From: Exophiala sp. HKRS030
Taxonomy: Eukaryota > Ascomycota > Eurotiomycetes > Chaetothyriales > Herpotrichiellaceae
Assembly: GCA_023897205.1 (NCBI GenBank)
Contig: JAHWDD010000001.1
Coordinates: 6,820,001 to 6,884,000 of the forward strand
Length of the DNA: 64,000 bases
Direction: 5' to 3'
The position numbers and the translations under genes are program-made. Shown one piece after another: positions 24,500-36,440 of the stretch (positions are counted from its first letter, which is position 1; the number at the start of each line of letters is the position of its first letter). The notes below the pieces were generated by a model. The model saw nothing but the letters and a program-made list of their open reading frames with translations, did no database searches and was not told where the DNA came from.

Positions 24500-26357
24500 C
24501 TATACTGTTGTTTCGGGGGCCACTGCTTTCTTGAACTTGACCCTTTTAGCACCCACCACTGCCACAATGGTCGCAGCTGCTAGTCCGGTGGCTATTTGCC
24601 ACGCTGATACCAATGCGTCATTGAAAATCTCTCGAATTTGTGGCACCTGCTCAGGAGCGACATTGTCAACCAGTTGAGTAGCTGTCAGATTTGCCAGCAA
24701 TGTCGATGCTATGTCTGGCATGTCCTGTTCTATCCCATTAGTAACAGTGGCCGAGATGGCATTTTGAGCAACGGCAAGAAACACAGCCCCGGCCAGTATG
24801 CGGCAGAAAATCATGAATGATGTTGCAGCGGGAATGTCTTGACCCACACATGTCACCTGGACGACAGTGACAGGGACTTGTATTCCCAGTCCAAGACCCG
24901 CGCCGAAAATTATTTGAGAGTAGATCCACTTGGCAGGGCCGCTATTGACGACCCAAGTCGATATGATTCCTGCGCCAACAGCCGTGAGGATGGAGGAGAG
25001 ATAGTAAAGAGACAAGTATTCGCCAAATCGGGTTATTGCCCATCCAGACACAAAAGATGCAATAACCATCGACAGCATGGTCGGTAAACTCATAACACCA
25101 GAGTTAGTGGGTGACGCCCCTTTCACGACCTGAAACCAAAGAGGCATATAGTAGACAACCATGAAGTGACTTGCCAAGAGGAAAAAAGAGAAGGCTGCTC
25201 CAGCAACGACATTTCTTTGTCTCATCAAATGCCGCCCAAGGATAGCTTGGTCTTTGGCATGCATTTCGATGGTGATGAAGGCGATCAGAAGCACGCCAAA
25301 AAGGACAAAGAGCGCAATTATACGTCCGTCCGACCATGGATATTCTGTGCCTCCCCACACCAGAGCAAGTAAAAGACACACGACACAGGGCAGGAAGATT
25401 AATAAACCCAGGGGATCCATCTTCCGGACCACTGTTCGGAGTTGCTCCATTGTCCGCGGGGTTTTTACATCGCCCTGCGGGACTTGGAGGAACAACACAA
25501 TTGTCCCGAACGCAAAAGCCCCAACAGGTAGATTGAGGTAGAAGCTGTTGAAATGTCAGTTATCTTGTTGAGATCATGATCGGATGTCTCTACTCACCAC
25601 CACCGCCAGCTGACATGCTCAGTTAGTGCCCCTCCAAGTAGTGGCGCAATAATCGACGCAACACCATACACTGCGCCGAAGATGCCATTGTCTGTAAATT
25701 CAGTTAGTGCTCATGGTGGAATAATTGTGCATATATAACTTTGACCTACATATAGGTCGTTTTTCAAGCGGAATGCAGACAGCGATGACCATAAATGCAC
25801 CCTGAAAGATGCCCGCAGCCCCGACTCCCGCAATTGCACGGCCGATGATCAAAGCCACAGATACTGGTGCACTACCACAGATGGCAGAACCGACCTCAAA
25901 AATGAATATGGCGGAAAGTAATATTCCCTTGAGAGGCAGCACGGAGTACAAGGCGCCAAAGACGAGCTGAAAAGAACAATCCGTTAGGAGGTACGATGAA
26001 CCGTACCAGCTGACAGCATTGAGTGCCTTGAACTCGTCTACTATGCGTGGAATTGCTGTTGCGAGAATGGTGTTATCCTGTTACAATGTGAGTACAAAAT
26101 CATACTAGACAAGATACCGAGCCTACCAGGGCGACCAAAAAGATAGCAAGAACTATTCCAAGGAGCAAGATCAGAGTCTTTGTGCTGTCGGGAGCGTAGG
26201 CTTCCTGTTGTGCTAGATCCTCTTTCTGGCTGGCTTGCTCGCTCAAGCCAGACTCGTTTTTGGACAGTTCATTGAAGGCATGCCCAGGGGAATGATCATT
26301 GACCACAGTGGTGGCGGTTGCCTCAGAAACGCGCTTTGTCACTTTCTCAGACGCCAT
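24500..26357 (-). CDS. gliA-like: GliA-type MFS exporter (DHA2-like, 14 membrane spans)
   Basis: Plasma-membrane drug:H+ antiporter of the major facilitator superfamily, expected to export the ETP product and lower self-toxicity. Exons are 26127-26357, 25750-26077, 25598-25691 and 24500-25544; phases agree and give 565 residues. The N-terminal tail is Ser/Glu-rich and cytosolic. Motif C-type sequence is [16 protein letters not shown] and the chain continues with WYGSSYLLT, then [16 protein letters not shown] at the splice of exons 3 and 4, the usual marker of this subfamily. Many Gly/Ala-rich membrane helices follow to a Lys-rich end. An in-frame upstream start at 26402 would add 15 residues. 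CGGACCG lies at 26561-26567. Confidence 0.9.
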
Positions 26358-26555
26358 ACTGTGAGGCTCTTCAATCTGTGAACCTTGCAGAGTGTGATGC
26401 ACCCTAGCATTTAAGTCCCTCTACTTGCAGATCACAGTAAGATCTCCAAGACGGTAGTAGTCAAAGTGAAGAGAGACGATCAAGCACAATCCATCACGAG
26501 AGGAAGTCTACTTGGTGAAAGATCCATCCCCACATTAGCGGAAATGGTCTGTACA

Positions 26556-26567
26556 CCGAACGGACCG
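26556..26567. promoter_or_regulatory. overlapping CCGAACGG and CGGACCG sites before the exporter
   Basis: CCGAACGGACCG holds both recurrent cluster motifs, about 200 bp upstream of the exporter start at 26357. It is a candidate binding site for the GliZ-type regulator encoded at 42098-43524. Confidence 0.4.
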
Positions 26568-26682
26568 GTTGCTTTTATGGTTTCAGAGATCTCCTGCGTG
26601 ATATGCATTAGACCATATCAAGATGGAAAGATTTCGAACTTTGACAAAGAAGCCCACTGCCATTTCCAACGGAGCACGAAGC

Positions 26683-28159
26683 CTAGCAAGCACCCAAACC
26701 CTCTCCCTCACCAGCAAGAGAATTGAGTTTTCGTTTTCGCCCCTGCTCTACTATCATGTCTTTCTGAGTAGAGGTCCAAACTGCCTCTAGCTCATCCCTC
26801 AAGGGAACAGTACTTTTACATTGTTCTTGCTGAGCTACCATCTCAACTTTAGCCATCACCCTGATGATATTTAGTCCAATGACTGCTTTCACATTGTCCT
26901 CACCCATCCCTCGTCTGAGCAACTCAGAGACCAGCGCAGGGTAGCAAGTCACGTCGTCGGCACCTTCAGGGCCTTCTAGCATACCGTCAAAGTCAGATCC
27001 AATGCCCACATGCTGATATCCAATCCTTTCTACTGCATATAGTATATGATCCACCACGCTATGTAGGGAACTGCGATCTCCGACACGTGATGTTAATAGT
27101 TCGGGCAGGAGACAAATCATGATAATACCGCCATTGAGTTTCAACCTGTCCAGGACTTGGTCGGTGACATTTCTCGGGTGGGGGCATAATGTATGACTGT
27201 CCCTCGTTAGAATTATTCTGCGAGTCGACAGTGGGGGTTACCATGATGAGTGGGAGAAAATCACAGGTGCCGTCGAAATTTCTAAGACTTGAAGCTGTAC
27301 AGATTCTGTCGTATGAGAAAGATCTATCATCCTGGATGTTGAAGACAAGTAAGCGATGTCATTTATGAACTTCTTCGAAGTCTCAGAGAGCTTACATGCC
27401 GATTCTGTTCAATTCCTGGATCACACTCTGACCAATATTACTCAGCCCGCCATGCAAAGGCGACGGAGCGTTCTGCTGGTGCATTAGGTTTTGTGTGTTC
27501 ACAGTTTCTTCAGCTTACTCACCGATGAATCCGCATACTCGTTGTTCTTGTTATGAGCAAGGGTTATGTATCGAACACCCAAACGGTAGAAGTTCCTCAA
27601 GACGCTGACGCTGTTTCCAATCTGATGCAGTCCTTCGACCCCGATCAAGCTTGCAATTCGGCCAGATTGAAAGATCTTCAGGACGTCGACGGAACTGTGT
27701 GCCAGGCCAAAGACATGAGAATACAGATCCACCATTCGATAAATTACGTCGATTTGTTGTAATGTATCACGTATGGCCAGTAAGGAGTTTTGGTCAGGAA
27801 ACTTGCTGTCCTTCTTCTCATTGGAAATATTGTAACTAGTCGAAAATCTTTAATATTCAGTCCAAAGAAATTACGTTAAGAACACATACCAAGGTATGTA
27901 TGCGCTCCAGAATTGGCCTCCTATTTGGCCTCGGCGAAGCCTTCTGACATCTGTCTGTCCGACTGGGATGTCCTCTAAATTTTCCCCTTCTATTTTGTTT
28001 CCAAAGAAGCCACGAAGCATGTAAGGAAAGTCATTATGGCCATCTAGATATGGAATCAATATAGCCCTAGTGAATCGCGAACTCCAGTATATTACCGACA
28101 AGGGGGCTCTCGTCGAGTAGTCGACAGGCACGTTGAACAAAGGTCTCTTGCTGCTGCAT
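26683..28159 (-). CDS. gliJ-like: GliJ-type membrane dipeptidase
   Basis: Zinc dipeptidase of the renal dipeptidase family (M19); in ETP pathways it removes glycine from the sulfur-linked Cys-Gly left after glutamate loss. Six exons or so: 28096-28159 starts MQQQETF, 27890-28043 begins with the metal ligands DGHNDFP, 27523-27835 has IASLIGVEG and RYITLAHNK, and a small exon reads [11 protein letters not shown]. Then DLSHTT, an exon end HSSC and [12 protein letters not shown] carry further ligands, and the last exon (to 26683) has [11 protein letters not shown] and [13 protein letters not shown]. All junctions checked keep frame. Product near 410 residues, normal for the family. Confidence 0.88.
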
Positions 28160-28306
28160 CTACGGCGAGCCGGGAAAGCGATGGTAAGATTATTTAGTGT
28201 TCTGCGTTCAAGATATTAGTACGAAGTATTATCTGTGTGATACCTTTTGCAACTAGACTCTCTATGGCATTGGGATTGGAACAAGAAGTAATCCCTGCCA
28301 TCAACC

Positions 28307-29159
28307 TCACAGCAATTGCGGCCCGTGATACTGGATAATCCCACCGTCTCCCCGACCCCATAGCTTACAGTGCACGCGGTCATGCCACATCCACATGAGC
28401 CAGTAGAAGCCAACTATGCATTTCGCGAGAGCTTGAGGACAATGCCCTGCGTCATCCACCATGAACTTTGTCGAAAACGCCAGGACCCGAACGGCCCGTC
28501 GGAAAACCGACAAGAAAAGATACGACCCCACAATTTCTTGTCTAGTCTGTCCAGCCGAAAAGGTGGGTAAGGACTCAAGATAGTCGATGTAGAATTCGGG
28601 GAGTCTGTTTTCTTTGGCTCCTTCTATCAAAAGAGACTACAAGCTTGTTAGCAGCAAGGAATTTTGTCTTTTCAGAGAGACCGAGACGTACCATATACCG
28701 GTGACTTGGAACCCGGTTAGGTCTAAAGGGATATTTTGCTTTCAACGTAAGCGCTATGAAGCAATTCGTGGTCGCCTGATTCGCTTCCGGGATAGAAAAT
28801 GCTTTGACTTCGATTTCGTCGTAACCTACTCCCGACCCTTCACTGAGAACCAGGCGGCGGTAATCTTGCCCCGTCAGCAAGTAGGCCACACCATGTACCG
28901 GAGGGATGTTCAGATGGCGCTGATGGTCTCCTGTGCCATCTGCTGTCGCCAGCTCATCGCTGGATAGCTCTGCTATGCTCGCAAACGCAGGTTCCGCATA
29001 CGGAATGCCAAAAATATCAAATGTCAATATGTGCGATGGCACACTAACAACTCGAGTTTCCAATGGTGTAATTTGTCGCTTTTGCATAGAACTTAGCCTG
29101 ATATTTGACCCGTAGCCAAAATACCACACAGTTCTCTTCAGATCAGGTTGCTGTGTCAT
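28307..29159 (-). CDS. gliK-like: GliK-type gamma-glutamyl cyclotransferase
   Basis: Gamma-glutamyl cyclotransferase-fold enzyme that removes the glutamyl parts of the bis-glutathione intermediate. Exons 28692-29159 and 28307-28636 join in phase 0 to 265 residues. The fold signature is VWYFGYGSNIRLSSMQ at residue 10 onward, followed by PPVHGVAYLLT, the acidic EGSGVGYDEIEV region and, across the intron, HRYMSLLIEGAKEN with LPEFYIDYLESLP. The start is the ATG before TQQPDLKR; an in-frame TTG further up is not used. The gene is divergent from the C-S lyase gene and the two share a short promoter. Confidence 0.88.
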
Positions 29160-29383
29160 GGTTGCTGAAGAGGCAGTACTCAAGGAGGCCTATGATAAGA
29201 ACTTCGGGACTCTTGGTTTCTGGGATTGTAAAGTATCTTTACAAATAGATAACAGGAGCTTGTACAGTGTCGGTAGCTGGCGTCGGGGTGTACACGTGGA
29301 ACGATGGAGCCCGAGGAGCATGAAGCTAGAGCAGATCCTTTATAGTCCCATAGTCCGTATATATTTACTAAACATGTACAGAT

Positions 29384-30911
29384 ATGCCCAATTGCACTAT
29401 CTATTCAGTCCAGATGAAGATGCTTACCTATGACTTTGCCATCGCAGAAAACAAATGCATACAAAGAGAGATCTTTGAGCTTGTTCAAAATTACCTCCGC
29501 GATAATTTACGGGCGTCCGTGAGTGCAATCTAACTTCCAATCTGTACTATCTTATATGCTGATCAGCACGAAAGCACTTTTTATACAATCAGAACATTGG
29601 CGGTGATCCAGCACTCCTACAGGCTTTATGTGATGTCTTCAATACGTACTTCAGGCCCCACGAGACCGTAATACCCTCTCAGATAGCACTAAGCTCAGGA
29701 GCTTCGATATGCCTGACATCTATCGTCCGAACACTATGTAATCCTCAAGATAGTATCTTGATTCCCATCCCATACTGGAGTAGGTTCCAGATATCACCAA
29801 CAGTTAATCGGAACAGCTAACGCGTTTCCGCAGACGGCTTCGATTTCCATATAGAGAAACAAGCGCAGGTGGATCCAGTTCCTGTTATCTTCGACAATTT
29901 GATGGATTCTTTCAACTCAGACGCTATTACACAAGCATTGGAGAAAGCATTTAGCAACTCTCTCCGTCCTGTCAAAGCATTGATTGTGACAAACCCACAT
30001 AATCCTCTTGGTCGCTGTTATTCTCAGGATAACCTATTGGCATTTACTAGATTCTGCGGGAGACATGATATTCACTTCATTTCCGACGAAGTGTACGCTC
30101 TATCGACATATGGGAATGACCAGACCGCGTCTGCTACGTCATCATTTGTTTCAGCTCTGTCACTCAATCTGGAAGATGTCGAATGCGAAAGATCCAAAGT
30201 CCACGTAATTTGGAGTATGAGCAAGGACCTTGCCTGCAGTGGCTTACGACTAGTGGGTGTCTTTTTGCGTACACTGCATGATTCCAAACTCACCTTGATT
30301 CTCAGGCGACTGTTGTGTCTCAGGACAATGGCAGGTTGATTCAAGCATTGGCAATATCGGGATGTCTTCAAATTTCTAACCTTGCAACCTTGTCAGCACT
30401 TGCGATCTTGACCGCTCCAACTTTTCATGATTTGATAACGACAAGTCGAGTAAGGCTTTCTAACAGTTATCGAGTAATGACGACGTTTCTCGAACGCAGG
30501 CAGATTGAGTATGTCCCCGCCGATTCAGGGCTATACGTATTTGCAAAACTACTTCCGACGGTAAATTCTGGTATGAATGAAATACAATTGGCAGAAGTGT
30601 TGAAAATTTCTGGGATTCTCGTTGGCACCGGAGAAAGTTACCACACCCACACGACGTCAGCTGGATGGTTCAGGCTTGTGTTTGCTGTCAATTCAGAATA
30701 CCTTCAGAAAGCTCTAACTCATTTCGGGGCAGTTTTGGATCGGATAATGCCACGGGAACAAGGACTTTCTAGATTAAAGCCACGTGGAAAAGTCGAAAGC
30801 GCAGCTCAGGTCGAAGAGGTACCAAGTGTAGAAGTCACCAGAAAAAGAATGGACTTGCGAGAAAATAGAAGTCCGTACGAAGCCCCGACACCGAGCGGGC
30901 CGAGTCTTTAA
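29384..30911 (+). CDS. gliI-like: GliI-type PLP C-S lyase (ACC-synthase-like fold), with a frame break
   Basis: PLP enzyme of the aminotransferase I/II fold; in ETP pathways it cleaves the bis-cysteine adduct to the dithiol. It begins with TYDFAIAENK, then an intron (GTGAGT to ATCAG), then an exon with GGDPALLQALCDVFNTYF and SSGASICL. Later parts carry LIVTNPHNPLGR, FISDEVYALS and the PLP-lysine motif SMSKDLACSGLRL, then an intron (GTGGGT to TCTCAG) and the C-terminal domain to 30911. After the first intron the frame changes within a few codons, at a run of five T (29578-29582), so one base seems missing there. The 5' end is uncertain: the ATG at 29384 is in frame, but a further upstream exon is possible. 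Confidence 0.8.
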
Positions 30912-31012
30912 TATGAGATGTAGAATGCATTTGAAAAATCTATCGTTACATATACTTCGAGATGCGTAGGGAGTTCTGATGGCCGTCAATTGAACAACAA
31001 TAGTCATTTACC

Positions 31013-32319
31013 ATGGAGCAAGAGCTAACCAAGTTGAAACTTGCGCTCGAAAATGTACTTACTCAGTTTTCTGGGCCCTGAAAGAAGAGTTGGAGAAATC
31101 CTTACACAGTTATGGACCTACTAAGCTCCCTAACAAGGACCTCGCTGTCCTTGCCGCTGAAACAGTAGATCATCTGCACTCTGTGGAGCAGCTGTTGACA
31201 CCTGCGCCATCGATTATTGCAGATCATTTCCTGGGTATGACAGCAAAAATTGAACATTATAGAGGATATTGTTGACGGATAGTAATAGGTTATGTCGACA
31301 CCAAATGCCTCTGTTCAGTCGTCGAGCTCGGTATACCGGATGAGCTCAAACATGGTCCGAAAACGGTCACCAGCTTATCCCTCTCATGCGGCGCCAGAGA
31401 AGATCGACTGAAGCAGGTAATGCGCATTTTACACAACAAAGGTATCTTTTCCTGGGATTCAACCGAGCAAAAGTACAGTAATAATGCTACATCGGAGCTC
31501 CTGACCAAAGACCATTGGACTCAGTGGCATAACTGGGTCGATCTATATGGCAATGAATTCTACGATATCGCAAGAGGAATTCCAGCATCTTTGCTGAAAG
31601 ACTGCACTGTGACCGCCGCTCAAATCAATTTTCAAACGGAAGAGAACATGTTCTCTTATTTCTCTGCACAGGGGTGGCTTCCCAGGTTACACAAGACTCT
31701 CGGTGGGGGAGCGAAAGCACAAAGTCCTGGAATTCTAGAAGACTATCCATGGCAGGAGTTTGGGCAAGGACCTTTCCTCGATGTTGGCGGAGGAGAGGGA
31801 GCTCTGGTCGCTATGCTGCTGCGCAATTACAAATCTCTAAGGGGAGCTTTGTTTGACTCGGCTGCGGTTATTCAACATGCTCACAAATTATTTCATGCGG
31901 ATGGAGGAAGATTCGCCGACATTTCTGGACAACTTGTCCCAGACGGCCTGATCAGCGGCAATTTCTTCGAAAGTGTTCCGAGCTTCGAGTTCTACACCAT
32001 GAAGTGGTGTTTGCATGACTGGAAAGACGCCGAGGCTGAACAGATATTGTCCAATATCCGAAAGGCCATCAAAGTCACACCGAAAAGTCGGCTCGTTGTC
32101 CTTGAATCTATATTGGCTGATGGCCGATCTGGGAGACTGTCTAGATACGCAGATATCAACATGATGATGACAGCCAATGGACAAGAGAGGACCAAAGATG
32201 AATGGAACATGTTAGCAAGTAATACTGGTTGGGAGGTGTCCAAAATACGCCATTTGAGGGGCGCGTGGCCCTGTGCCATCGAGCTGAAACCCGTCACTCC
32301 TACGATAGATTCTGCTTAG
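31013..32319 (+). CDS. gliM-like: GliM-type O-methyltransferase, with a frame break near the start
   Basis: Fungal COMT-like O-methyltransferase. An N-terminal helical dimerisation part (ETVDHLHSVEQLLTPAP, DHFLG) is joined over a GT-AG intron (31235-31288) to YVDTKCLCSVVELGIPDEL and the catalytic domain. Motif I is FLDVGGGEGALVA near 31775, and the catalytic-His block is MKWCLHDWKDAEAEQIL, typical of this family, ending about residue 417. The first 20 codons from ATG 31013 are in a different frame from the rest; the switch falls at GGGCCC (31073-31078), and the downstream frame has no ATG of its own. This fits a single missing base at a run or a damaged start. Confidence 0.8.
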
Positions 32320-32342
32320 ATGATCATTTGGTCGGTTAGTTT

Positions 32343-32349
32343 CGGTCCG
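32343..32349. promoter_or_regulatory. CGGTCCG, candidate regulator site before the GST gene
   Basis: TTTCGGTCCGGA lies 147 bp upstream of the GST start and just past the O-methyltransferase stop. It matches the motif found before four other cluster genes. Confidence 0.4.
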
Positions 32350-32495
32350 GACTGGAAGCCAAATCGAATTTACTATACATGTTTCGCCTCTAATGCCTAG
32401 TTTCATTAGGATATAATATGAATGAAATTACTTGAGATGAGTGCTTACACCTGAAGAGCAAAAACCAAGGTTATAGGGCCGCGCCTTGCAAGTCC

Positions 32496-33427
32496 ATGAT
32501 GATTGAAGATCTCAAGCAAAACGAAGCCCCTGAGGTGCTGATAGGGGATCCGGCTTATGATGGAAAGGTTATCTTGTATGTCATCAAAGGCAAGTTGCTG
32601 CTTATGAGAATTGTCTAAGAAAAAACCTAACCTTGGACAGCTGATCAAACATCATACATCAACTACGTAAAACCACTCATCTTGGCCAGAGAGCTTCAAA
32701 TTCCACATGTATTGGCGGTAATAGACACAAAAGAAGAATGGTTCTATCGGGTGCACCCAGAACGATACGTTCCAGCCTTGCGAGACCAGGATCCAGAGAC
32801 CGGTGAAGAAGTGACAGTATTCGAAGGAACAGCATGCCTAGAATATCTAGCATCTAGGTTTGATAGCGATGGAACCTGGACAGGCAGAACCGCGTCTGAA
32901 AAAGCTGCTGTGTTTTCCTGGACAGCATACCAGACTGCAGGACTTGGGTGAGTGACTTATGTTCGGGAGTGTATGCTGTTAGATGGGTGAAACGCTGAAG
33001 GACAGGTCTTCAACATAGTGCCACAGCAAAGTACTGGCTATACTTTCTGAAAGGTTACCCCAGTCGCGATGAGCCTGTTCAATTACCTCGAACAATTGCT
33101 AAGTGAGTAGCCCTCACGCTCAAATCTTTGAATCTATCTCCAATGAAAAGACTAAACAAACTCGTTGGCAGGCTACATTCAAATTGTCTTCGACAGTGGG
33201 ACATATTGAACAGGCGGCTTTCAGCCTCAGAACAAAATTACATCGCATTGAAGGACAGGCCAACACTGGCAGACCTATCCTACTTTCCATTCGCCATGCC
33301 TTGGATGTTTACGTTTCTTGGGGTGGATATCAGTGATTGGCCACATATCAAAGATTGGAGTGATAGGATGCTAGCACGCCTCGCAGTAGAGGAAGTGATG
33401 AACATGGCGCCAGCAATAGGACACTAG
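32496..33427 (+). CDS. gliG-like: GliG-type glutathione S-transferase
   Basis: Glutathione S-transferase that adds glutathione to the oxidised diketopiperazine, the sulfur-donating step of ETP biosynthesis. Exons 32496-32589, 32641-32947, 33001-33102 and 33172-33427 join in phase to 252 residues. The first intron has a GC donor (GCAAGT) rather than GT. The N-terminal thioredoxin-like part holds EWFYRVHPERYVPALRD and VFEGTACLEYLASRFD; the all-helical C-terminal part has LKDRPTLADLSYFPFAMPW. These are hallmarks of the fungal URE2-like/GliG class. Two ATG codons stand together at the start; the first is used. Confidence 0.88.
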
Positions 33428-33766
33428 TATATTCTGAGATACGCGATAAAGGAAGAATGGACACGCTTCGTTGCACTTACTATTGAAGGCGCATAATCCC
33501 GGCCGTTACATGAGAATAAAGTAGATCATCCCATTTCGGGTATCGTCTGTGGATCTGGCCGGGAGCCGTCTTAGCGATGGTCTTTATGGCAGCTCCACTC
33601 AGCTCCTATCAACGGCCCGTATCTCCGTCGCGTAGGCTTTCTGATGAGCTTGTCCCTAGAATCACGGCACAGCCGATCACACAAGAAAATGAGTAATGAA
33701 TGACTTTATTACGGGTTTGTCCAACACTGAGCAGGAGGCAGAACCGGAATTAGCCCCCAAATCAAA
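33428..33766. other. 339-bp spacer before the GliC-type P450
   Basis: No gene. Holds GGCCGGGAGCCG and AACGGCCCG, GC-rich stretches that could bind zinc-cluster proteins, but not the exact CGGWCCG motif. Confidence 0.35.
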
Positions 33767-35486
33767 ATGGAATCCCTACACTCTTTTTTGACAACGGTCA
33801 AGATTTGGTCCCTACGACATCGTGAGGGCCCAGTAGTGGACATCGTGCTGAGACATAAGTACTATTTAGCACTTCTGCTACTTATAGGCATCCTTGGTGT
33901 TCAGGTAATCAGCATCACCTTTCTTAAGGGAAGAAAGGCTTCGTCGTCTCTGGATGGACTTTTAGTTGTCAAGGCGCAAAATGATGTCTGGGAAAAGATT
34001 AAAGAGGGACATTCGAAGGTATTTCTTTCAGAATATCCAAATTATGAATCGCGATTGATTGAGTATCAAAGTGTCCAGATGATCCTTTTATCCTATCCAT
34101 GCTTGGGATGCGGGTAGTGATTCTTCCTCATTCCTCGATCGATCTGATAAAAGCAATGCCCGAAAGTGTGGTTTCTATCAAGTGAGAGGAAACATTTCTG
34201 GCAAACCAGGCTGCTTGCTAATGAATCCCGGAAGGCGACACCACTACGATGTATTCCTGGGGCAGTACACTTTCATGGGAACCAAAGCCGACGAGTTTGA
34301 TGAAGCCATGCGATATGACCTGCAACGAAATACGCCTAAGGTACTTGCATCATTCGTGGCCGAAGTCAATTATGTTTTCGAGAAGATCATCGGCAAACCA
34401 ACGGACTGGAAACCTTATCAACCTCGCGAAGTTATGTCTCAGATTGCTGCCTTTATGTCTGGGAGAGCTTTTGTCGGCCTTCCCTTGAGCCGGGACGATG
34501 AATGGGCAAAAGCAACTGTCTCATATACTCAAGATGTTACAATGGCTTGGATGGTGCTGCGAATGATTCCTCCATTCCTTCACCGTGTTGTGGCACCCTA
34601 TCTGCCACAAGTCAGGTCTTTGAAGAGACATAAAGACCTTACACAACGGAAGCTGGAGCCACTGCTCTCGAAGGAGTATTCTGCTGACGAAGCCATTGAA
34701 GAAACTGGAGAGCCTGGCGGCGAGCTCATTCGATGGTTTCGGCGTCGATATAAGAACGGGGCTACCGTGGAGGAGCTGACCCGTGATCAGCTTCTAGCCA
34801 CGTTTGCTTCTATCTATAACTTGTCCAATACGCTAAGCTACCTACTTTTCGACATTGCGACGTACCCTGAATATATCAAACCGTTGCAGATGGAGCTGGA
34901 TGAGCACGTTGATGCCAGTGGCATGATCAACAAGGAAAATGTCCAAAAGCTCCGGAAACTGGATAGCTTTATCAGGGAATCACAGAGACTCAGTCCGCCC
35001 TCTCTCGGTATGCTTTGACAATGACTACTATTCTGTGAAGGAGGCCTAGACTAACTTTTCGCAGCAAATATGCCACGAATTGTGACGAATCCAGATGGTT
35101 TGAAACTTCCCACGGGACAAGTTATTCCCTGTGGGGAGAGAGTCATGGTTCGTGCACATACCTTGAATCTCGACAACCAGTTATGGGAAAACCCAGAAAA
35201 GTTTGATGGGTTTCGATTCGAGAAATTACGATCCATTCCTGGGAACGAACTGAAGTATCAACATGCTACCACAGGAGTAGACAACATTAATTTCGGACAC
35301 GGAGTCTGGGCTTGCCCTGGGAGACACTTTGCCAGCAGCCAGATGAAGGTTGTGATGGCACATCTACTTCGTCATTATGACATCGAATTAGAGGACGGTG
35401 AGAAGAAGAGTCGGCAACAACATTTTGGCCTTGCCATAGTCCCAGACACAGAATCTCGTGTTCTGCTAAAGTATAGAGAATCCTAG
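33767..35486 (+). CDS. gliC-like: GliC-type cytochrome P450
   Basis: Microsomal P450; GliC oxidises the alpha carbon of the diketopiperazine before glutathione addition. Exons 33767-34018, 34072-34181, 34235-35007 and 35065-35486 join in phase to 518 residues. Without splicing there appear to be stops near 34115 and 34184; both lie in GT-AG introns. An N-terminal anchor (YYLALLLLIGILGVQVI) is followed by PDDPFILSMLGMRVVILP and YTFMGTKADEFDEAM. ExxR is ESQR, and the haem loop is INFGHGVWACPGRHFA with the Cys near residue 460. In place of the usual I-helix AGxDT the sequence reads ATFASIYNLSNTLS, as in this P450 clade. Confidence 0.88.
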
Positions 35487-35847
35487 GTCTACGAGATAAC
35501 CTTCGGAAATGGGAGTAGGTCCTCAAGTAGTGGTAACACATTCTCTGCTCTTTGGTTCCCCCTATTGATAGTTTGCATTTCATCATACCTGCACAGTTGC
35601 CGTACCATAGGCCCACTACTCCGCAAGTAAGCACGGACACCGAACAATACCGGAATCTGCTCAGAGGGCCGAAGCGTAACTTTACTACTGAGCCATATGG
35701 CTTCTTGGACGGCTGCCGGTGGCTCCTCCAAAGCTCTTATCAGAAGGCCATCACTTCTAAGAAGGCTTTTTTTATGCACCATATGATCTTAGATATAGGT
35801 TCCAGGCACTTGAGGAATACCCTCCCCTATATCTCAAGATCCACACA
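35487..35847. other. 361-bp spacer
   Basis: No gene seen; presumed terminator of the P450 and promoter of the small protein that follows. Confidence 0.35.
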
Positions 35848-36440
35848 ATGTCAGCAGAAGACTTTGTTTTCAACCTTGCAATCACCGTTCCCGTCAACCC
35901 GCAGGGCGTTGAGCCCCAAGTAAATGCGGAGGAATTCTGGAGAGGTCTACGTCGCGGCGGAGCCAGGCCAGATCTATTCGCTGAGTATGTTGCGAAGACG
36001 GAGGTGCTACCAAACCCCAAGTCCGACCTCGTGTTCCAGCGCAGACTCTATATGGCAGATGGGGCAGTTCACACAAAGGCAGGAGCTACACTTGACCAAG
36101 ATGTTAGGCTAGCAGAGAACCTGATGGTAAGCCCCATTTCTGTCCTCATTGCTGTCCCTGGCTGTAACTGAAGCTTGACGGGTGACCACAGTGCGAAGGC
36201 GTAACAATCGGAAACGGGTCGAGAAGCACCATGCTGCTTTCTCACGGCGGTCAAGAAACAGACCAACCAAATGATTTGTTTCTCACTGCAATCTATGAAC
36301 TTCGGATGCCCGGGGTTGAGCGAGGGAGTGAGCAGGCTGCTAGTGTCGAGAAGAATTACACCAACCTCGCGAAAGAAGCGGCAAATACGGTGGTACTGAG
36401 AATCAGAGAATGGAAAATTGCCGGTACATTGGATGGTTAA
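35848..36440 (+). CDS. small DUF1857-like (SRPBCC-fold) protein in the ETP cluster
   Basis: Two exons, 35848-36126 and 36192-36440, joined in phase 0 by a GTAAGC/CACAG intron, encode 175 residues. The start FNLAITVPVNPQG and the pattern FWRGLRRGGARPDLF match the DUF1857 family of START/SRPBCC-like small fungal proteins, which may bind hydrophobic ligands. The rest includes RRLYMADGAVHTKAG and LSHGGQETDQPNDLFLTAIYELRMPG. Every gliotoxin cluster gene except gliH has a clear counterpart here, so this could be the GliH equivalent; I cannot confirm homology by reading alone. No catalytic function is claimed. Confidence 0.72.

Noticed and set aside
29158..29433. Plus-strand frame starting at 29158 as the first exon of the C-S lyase.
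   Set aside because: It overlaps the GliK-type start on the other strand and has no similarity to aminotransferase-fold N termini; the in-frame lyase start lies at 29384 or in an unseen exon.
34072..34234. Stop codons inside the GliC-type P450.
   Set aside because: Two short GT-AG introns (34019-34071 and 34182-34234) remove them and give conserved sequence.
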